A DNA stretch of 15,385 nucleotides from CAZFAT01 sp964517075 (lineage in GTDB: Bacteria > Acidobacteriota > Vicinamibacteria > Vicinamibacterales > SCN-69-37): the NCBI GenBank assembly GCA_964517075.1, contig CAZFAT010000202.1, forward strand, positions 1 through 15,385. Direction: 5' to 3'. This document shows, piece after piece, positions 12,205 to 15,385 of the stretch. How positions within the stretch are numbered: position 1 is the first letter of the stretch; each line of letters opens with the position of its first letter. The translations under genes were made by a program, and so were the position numbers. The notes under the pieces were generated by a model, which was given only the letters and a program-made list of their open reading frames with translations, was not told where the DNA came from and ran no database searches.

Positions 12205-13688
12205 GCCGGCCCCGGGTGCGTTTCGCGCCCAGCCCGACCGGGCACCTGCACGTGGGCAACGTCCGCACGGCGCTGTTCAACTGGCTGTTCGCGCGGGGCC
12301 ACGGCGGCACGTTCGTGCTCCGCATCGAGGACACCGATCGCCAGCGGTCAAGCGTCGAGTCCGAAGCCAGCATGCTCGATGACATCACGTGGCTCGGCCT
12401 GGATTGGGACGAAGGACCGGGCGTGGGCGGGCCATTCGCGCCCTACCGGCAATCGGAGCGGCTCGATTTCTACGCCGGGCAGGCGAGGGCGCTCTTGTCG
12501 AGCGGCCACGCCTACTACTGTTTCTGCGCGCCCGATCGGCTCGACGCGGAGCGACAGGCGGCGATGGCCGCCGGCCAGCCGCCCAAGTACTCCGGACGCT
12601 GCCGGGCCATCGATCGCGGCGAGGCCGAGCGACGCGTGGCGGCCGGCGAGCCGGCGGCGGTGCGCTTCGCCGTCCCGCCGGGCCGCGACGTGACGTTCCA
12701 GGATCTGGTGCGCGGTGCCGTGACCTTCAACACCGACGTGATCGGCGATCCCGTCATCGTCCGCTCCGGGGGCCATCCCGCGTACAACTTCGCGGTCGTC
12801 GTCGACGATGCCGCCATGAAGATTACCCACGTGATTCGCGGCGAGGATCACATCTCGAACACGCCGCGGCAGTTGCTGCTGTACGAGGCGATGGGGGCGG
12901 CCCTGCCGGCATTCGCCCACCTGTCGATGGTGCTCGGACCGGACCATGCCCCGCTGTCGAAGCGGCACGGCGCCACGAGCGTCGCGGAGTTCCGCGACCG
13001 CGGCTATCTGCCCGAGGCGCTGCTCAACTACCTCGCGCTGCTCGGCTGGTCGCCCGGGGACAACGAGGAGATTCTGCCCGTGGCCGAGATCGCGCGCCGA
13101 TTCGATTTCAGCCACGTCAGCCACAGTGCGGCCGTGTTCGATGTGGACAAGCTGGCGTGGCTGAACCGCCACTACATGAAGGAAGCACCCCTGGCCCGGC
13201 TCACGCGCGAGGCGTTGCCGTACTTCGTGCGGGCCGGATACGTGATGCTGGCGACTGACGCGTCGCTGAGCTACGTCGAGTCCCTGCTGCCGATGGGTGT
13301 CGGATCGGTGGACCGGCTCGAGGAACTGCCGGCGCGCGTGGCCTTCATCTTCGACTGGGAGCCGGCGCGGGCGAGCACGCTCATCGGGTCGACACCAGAG
13401 GCGCGCGCGGCCATCCGGGCCTTCGCCGATGAGATTCTCGGGCAGGGCCGGCTGGACCGGGAGGCCTTTCGCGCCGCGGCGGCTCGCGCGCGGGACAAGA
13501 CGGGGCTGAAAGGACGCGCGCTCTTTCACCCGATCCGGGCGGCGCTGACCGGCGCCGAGGAAGGCCCGGAGCTGGACCTGGCGATCCCGGCCATCGACCG
13601 CGGAGCCGCCCTCGGGCCGGCCGCCGGGCTCGTCGCCGTGAAATCCTGCGCCGAGCGCGCGCGCGATGTGGTCGCGCTCGTCGGATGA
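12201..13688 (+). CDS. gltX: Glutamyl-tRNA synthetase
   Basis: This class I synthetase charges tRNA-Glu with glutamate in the cytosol. The protein is 495 residues, within the usual 465-500. The HIGH-type motif is HLHVG (15-19) in FAPSPTGHLHVGNVRTALFN, RIEDTDRQRS follows at 41-50, and the KMSKS-type motif is LSKRH (252-256). The editing-free catalytic core includes YNFAVVVDD (195-203) and HVIRGEDHISNTPRQ (210-224). In the zinc-ribbon-like insert, Cys107, Cys109 and Cys134 align with three E. coli zinc ligands, but the position of the fourth (His127 there) is Ala136. The C-terminal half is the anticodon-binding helical region. Whether it also charges tRNA-Gln, with GatCAB correcting the product, cannot be told from this window. 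ATG 12201 overlaps the ispDF stop (ATGA). Confidence 0.97.
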   Translation: MSRPRVRFAPSPTGHLHVGNVRTALFNWLFARGHGGTFVLRIEDTDRQRSSVESEASMLDDITWLGLDWDEGPGVGGPFAPYRQSERLDFYAGQARALLSSGHAYYCFCAPDRLDAERQAAMAAGQPPKYSGRCRAIDRGEAERRVAAGEPAAVRFAVPPGRDVTFQDLVRGAVTFNTDVIGDPVIVRSGGHPAYNFAVVVDDAAMKITHVIRGEDHISNTPRQLLLYEAMGAALPAFAHLSMVLGPDHAPLSKRHGATSVAEFRDRGYLPEALLNYLALLGWSPGDNEEILPVAEIARRFDFSHVSHSAAVFDVDKLAWLNRHYMKEAPLARLTREALPYFVRAGYVMLATDASLSYVESLLPMGVGSVDRLEELPARVAFIFDWEPARASTLIGSTPEARAAIRAFADEILGQGRLDREAFRAAAARARDKTGLKGRALFHPIRAALTGAEEGPELDLAIPAIDRGAALGPAAGLVAVKSCAERARDVVALVG

Positions 13689-13719
13689 CATCGACCTGGC
13701 CCGCGGCCACGGTGCGCGC

Positions 13720-14472
13720 ATGCCCCTGATTTACGGCATCAATCCCGTGGTCGAGGCGCTCAAGTCGCGTCGCGTGTCCCGGATCGTGCACGAGCGGGGG
13801 GCCGGGGCCCGCGTGGACGAGATCGTCCGCCGGGCGCAGGACCTGCGCATTGCCATTGAAACGGTCGACCGGCGCGCCCTCGACAAACTGGCGCGCGGCG
13901 GGCTGCATCAGGGCGTGGCGGCCGAGCTCCAGAGCCTGCCGGCGTACACGCTCGAGGAAATCGTGGCGGAGGCCGGTGGCCCTGCGCTGATCGTCGTTCT
14001 CGACGGCATCGAGGATCCGCAGAACGTCGGCGCCATTCTCCGGTCGGCGGACGCGGCTGGGGTCACCGGCGTGGTGCGGCAGGCCCGGCACGCGGCGCCC
14101 CTCGACGGGGCGGCTGCCCGCGCCTCGGCCGGTGCGGTCCACCACGTGCGGATTGCCACGGTCGTCAACATCTCGCGCGCCATCGAGGAGCTCAAGGCGC
14201 TCAACGTCTGGACGATTGGACTCGATGGCGACGCGCCGGATCGATACGACGAGGTCGACTACGGCCAGCCCACGGCGTTCGTGCTCGGTGCCGAAGGCTC
14301 GGGGCTGCGTCGGCTGGTGCGCGAGTCGTGCGATCGGCTGGTGTCCATCCCGATGGCGGGGGAACTGGCCAGTCTGAATGTCTCGGTTTCGGCGGGGGTC
14401 GCCCTGTTCGAGGCGGTTCGGCAACGCCGGCTGGCCCAGACGAGCCCGCCGAGCGATGCCACGTCACGCTGA
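13720..14472 (+). CDS. rlmB: 23S rRNA 2'-O-ribose methyltransferase, TrmH/SpoU family (RlmB type)
   Basis: This SAM-dependent SPOUT enzyme is expected to methylate the ribose of G2251 (E. coli numbering) in the 23S P loop. The protein is 250 residues, matching RlmB. The N-terminal substrate-binding domain runs to about 75 (IYGINPVVEALKSRRV at 4-19, LHQGVAAEL at 62-70). The knotted domain carries motif 1 VVLDGIEDPQNVGAILRSA (92-110, with Asn102 and Arg108), motif 2 FVLGAEGSGL (187-196, Glu192) and motif 3 IPMAGELASLNVSVSAG (210-226, Ser218 and Asn220). ATG 13720 gives the family N-terminus; the frame is open further upstream only inside gltX. It follows gltX by 31 bases, as gltX and rlmB cluster in Bacillus. 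Related members methylate other rRNA or tRNA sites, so the precise target is inferred. Confidence 0.93.
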   Translation: MPLIYGINPVVEALKSRRVSRIVHERGAGARVDEIVRRAQDLRIAIETVDRRALDKLARGGLHQGVAAELQSLPAYTLEEIVAEAGGPALIVVLDGIEDPQNVGAILRSADAAGVTGVVRQARHAAPLDGAAARASAGAVHHVRIATVVNISRAIEELKALNVWTIGLDGDAPDRYDEVDYGQPTAFVLGAEGSGLRRLVRESCDRLVSIPMAGELASLNVSVSAGVALFEAVRQRRLAQTSPPSDATSR

Positions 14473-14557
14473 CCCGAGGGATCAGGGGAGCTCTCGAGCC
14501 TGTGGCAGCCCAGTGTCCCTGGGGCTCCCGGGATTCGGCTCCTGAGTGGGCCCGAAG

Positions 14558-14572
14558 ACCGCCCCGGGCGGT
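14558..14572. other. Short hairpin downstream of rlmB
   Basis: ACCGCC and GGCGGT form a 6-base stem around CCG. It has no T-run and its last base belongs to the predicted -35 box of the tRNA promoter. The rest of the 143-base gap between rlmB and tRNA-Thr shows no gene and no convincing intrinsic terminator. Confidence 0.3.
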
Positions 14573-14601
14573 TGCCGCTCTGGCATTGTGCGTGCTACCA
14601 T
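14572..14601 (+). promoter_or_regulatory. Candidate sigma-70-type promoter of the tRNA cluster
   Basis: TTGCCG (14572-14577) and TACCAT (14596-14601) are separated by 18 bases, close to the sigma-70 ideal. Both boxes match consensus at four of six positions. A start about seven bases later would fall near 14608, shortly before the tRNA-Thr 5' end at 14616. Confidence 0.5.
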
Positions 14602-14615
14602 TCCCGTTTTGTCTG

Positions 14616-14692
14616 GCTGGCGTAGCTCAGTCCGGTAGAGCAGCTGATTTGTAATCAGCCGGTCGGGGGTTCAAATCCCTTCGCCAGCTCCA
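14616..14692 (+). tRNA. tRNA-Thr (anticodon UGU)
   Basis: The acceptor strands are GCTGGCG (14616-14622) and CGCCAGC (14682-14688), with discriminator T14689 and encoded CCA at 14690-14692. The anticodon stem GCTGA/TCAGC closes loop TTTGTAA, so the anticodon is TGT at 14650-14652. The T arm has GGGGG/CCCTT-type pairing around TTCAAAT, with one or two weak pairs. It is the first of three tRNAs in the order Thr-Tyr-Gly. Confidence 0.96.
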
Positions 14693-14875
14693 AGTTCCGG
14701 GCCTCGCCCCACGCGCCCACGTCCAAAGGAACCGTAGCGTTGTTCCAGAGTGGCGGACTGGCGGATGTCCTTCCCGCGGTGTCGGGGAGTCGATTGGGAC
14801 GCGTGGCTGCCAGGAGCAATGGAGGCTGGACGCAGGGCCAGAGCACGTGAGTCGGCGTCGATGCCGCCGGACATC
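14693..14875. other. Spacer between tRNA-Thr and tRNA-Tyr with no recognisable gene
   Basis: These 183 bases are unusually long for a tRNA spacer. I see no further tRNA fold, no ribosome-binding site followed by a credible frame, and no strong hairpin. It may simply be processed leader sequence. Confidence 0.4.
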
Positions 14876-14962
14876 GGCGAGGTAGCGAAGCGGTCAAACG
14901 CAGCAGACTGTAAATCTGTCGCCCTAGCGGCTTCGGAGGTTCGAATCCTCCCCTCGCCACCA
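14876..14962 (+). tRNA. tRNA-Tyr (anticodon GUA)
   Basis: This is a class II tRNA of 87 bases with a long variable arm. The acceptor strands are GGCGAGG (14876-14882) and CCTCGCC (14952-14958), then discriminator A14959 and encoded CCA at 14960-14962. The anticodon stem GCAGA/TCTGT closes CTGTAAA, giving anticodon GTA at 14910-14912. The variable arm holds CGCCCTAGCGGC, and the T arm is GGAGG, TTCGAAT, CCTCC. Confidence 0.97.
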
Positions 14963-15069
14963 GCCTTCGCTTGCGTCGCTGGCCAGCATGCCGCGAGCTT
15001 CGGCGGACAAGCCAGCGGCGGAGTTGAGACGCGAGCGACCGAGCAGAGCGAGTGAGCGTGCGAGGGAGT

Positions 15070-15090
15070 CCGAGGGGCGGAGCCCCTCGG
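15070..15090. repeat. Strong palindromic element between tRNA-Tyr and tRNA-Gly
   Basis: CCGAGGGGC and GCCCCTCGG form a perfect 9-base stem around GGA, 12 bases before tRNA-Gly. There is no T-run, so a terminator is unlikely. The shape and the surrounding GAG/GCG-rich sequence (14963-15069) look like a repetitive extragenic palindrome. Copies elsewhere in the genome would be needed to prove it. Confidence 0.5.
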
Positions 15091-15102
15091 GTGAAACCGA
15101 AG

Positions 15103-15177
15103 GCGGGAGTAACTCAGTGGTAGAGTCACAGCCTTCCAAGCTGTTGGTCGCGGGTTCGATCCCCGTCTCCCGCTCCA
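15103..15177 (+). tRNA. tRNA-Gly (anticodon UCC)
   Basis: The acceptor strands are GCGGGAG (15103-15109) and CTCCCGC (15167-15173), with discriminator T15174 and encoded CCA at 15175-15177. The anticodon stem ACAGC/GCTGT closes CTTCCAA, so the anticodon is TCC at 15135-15137. The T arm is GCGGG, TTCGATC, CCCGT. The Thr-Tyr-Gly order usually precedes tuf, which would be outside this window. Confidence 0.97.
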
Positions 15178-15187
15178 TTCATTGGAT

Positions 15188-15256
15188 GGCGGGGGCCCCG
15201 GCACCCCACCAGGCTCGCTCGGCGGCGGGGACCCCGGAGCCCCGCTCGCCTCGCTG
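15188..15256 (+). repeat. Two imperfect GC-rich direct repeats after tRNA-Gly
   Basis: Two units of about 33 bases start at 15188 and 15224. Each reads as a GGCGGGG core, then CCCCGG, then a CCCC run, then a CTCGCT-type end. A third partial copy of the core, GGCGGGGCCCCA, is at 15369-15380 near the window edge. The rest of 15178-15385 contains no gene I can support. The units are partly self-complementary and may be extragenic repeat elements. Confidence 0.45.
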
Positions 15257-15385
15257 CGCAAGGATTGGCGGCGAGTGGCAGGCGCGATCGGCGGGGGTGC
15301 GGCGCGCTCTGCAATGGGCGGAGCGCGAGGGGTCGACGAGACGGTTGAGCGCGCGACCGGAGTGGGGCGGCGGGGCCCCACGAGG

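Noticed and set aside
14473..14615. An intrinsic terminator after rlmB
   Set aside because: Candidate stems are short or have long loops, and none has a T-run. I could not support a call beyond the small hairpin listed.
14655..15381. Minus-strand frames across the tRNA cluster containing phrases such as GIEPAT, GEDSNLR and GFEPP
   Set aside because: These are the well-known false proteins produced by translating tRNA genes antisense. The same occurs opposite tRNA-Gln near 360.

Overview
This window reads as one GC-rich stretch of bacterial chromosome made almost entirely of housekeeping genes, nearly all on the + strand and tightly packed. The base composition, the CCA ends encoded in every tRNA, the heptamer-repeat spacers and the gene order together suggest an acidobacterium, perhaps of the Vicinamibacteria. 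That placement is an inference from memory, since no marker gene such as 16S rRNA is present.

Region 1 (1-4040) holds the tail of ispE, a tRNA-Gln, prs (PRPP synthesis), rplY (bL25), pth (peptidyl-tRNA recycling) and the ribosomal block rpsF-rpsR-rplI. Region 2 (4082-6573) holds dnaB (replicative helicase) and alr (alanine racemase), coupled by a 4-base overlap. Region 3 (6561-7105) is the only break in the pattern. It is a small minus-strand gene for a four-helix-bundle (23S rRNA intervening-sequence type) protein, with a hairpin at its 3' end and degenerate 7-base tandem repeats of opposite orientation on its two sides.

Region 4 (7107-14472) holds radA, a membrane PIN-TRAM protein (YacL type), plsC, a free-standing B3/B4-domain protein, a fused ispD-ispF, gltX and rlmB. 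The order radA, yacL, ispD, ispF, gltX, rlmB matches the Bacillus subtilis arrangement, but disA is missing and plsC plus the B3/B4 gene are present. Region 5 (14473-15385) is a tRNA cluster: Thr(UGU), Tyr(GUA) and Gly(UCC). Its spacers carry a strong palindrome and GC-rich direct repeats. In many bacteria this trio leads into tuf and the secE-nusG-rplKAJL-rpoBC block, which would lie beyond the window.

Functionally the window is mostly translation (three ribosomal proteins plus bL25, Pth, GluRS, an rRNA methyltransferase, four tRNAs). Isoprenoid synthesis contributes ispE and ispDF, DNA replication and repair dnaB and radA, envelope precursors alr and plsC, and nucleotide supply prs. I see no CRISPR array, prophage, transposase, toxin-antitoxin pair or biosynthetic cluster. 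The items most worth following up are the repeat-flanked four-helix-bundle cassette, two promoters whose spacing predicts leaderless mRNAs, and the low-complexity tails on the partner proteins bS6 and bS18.
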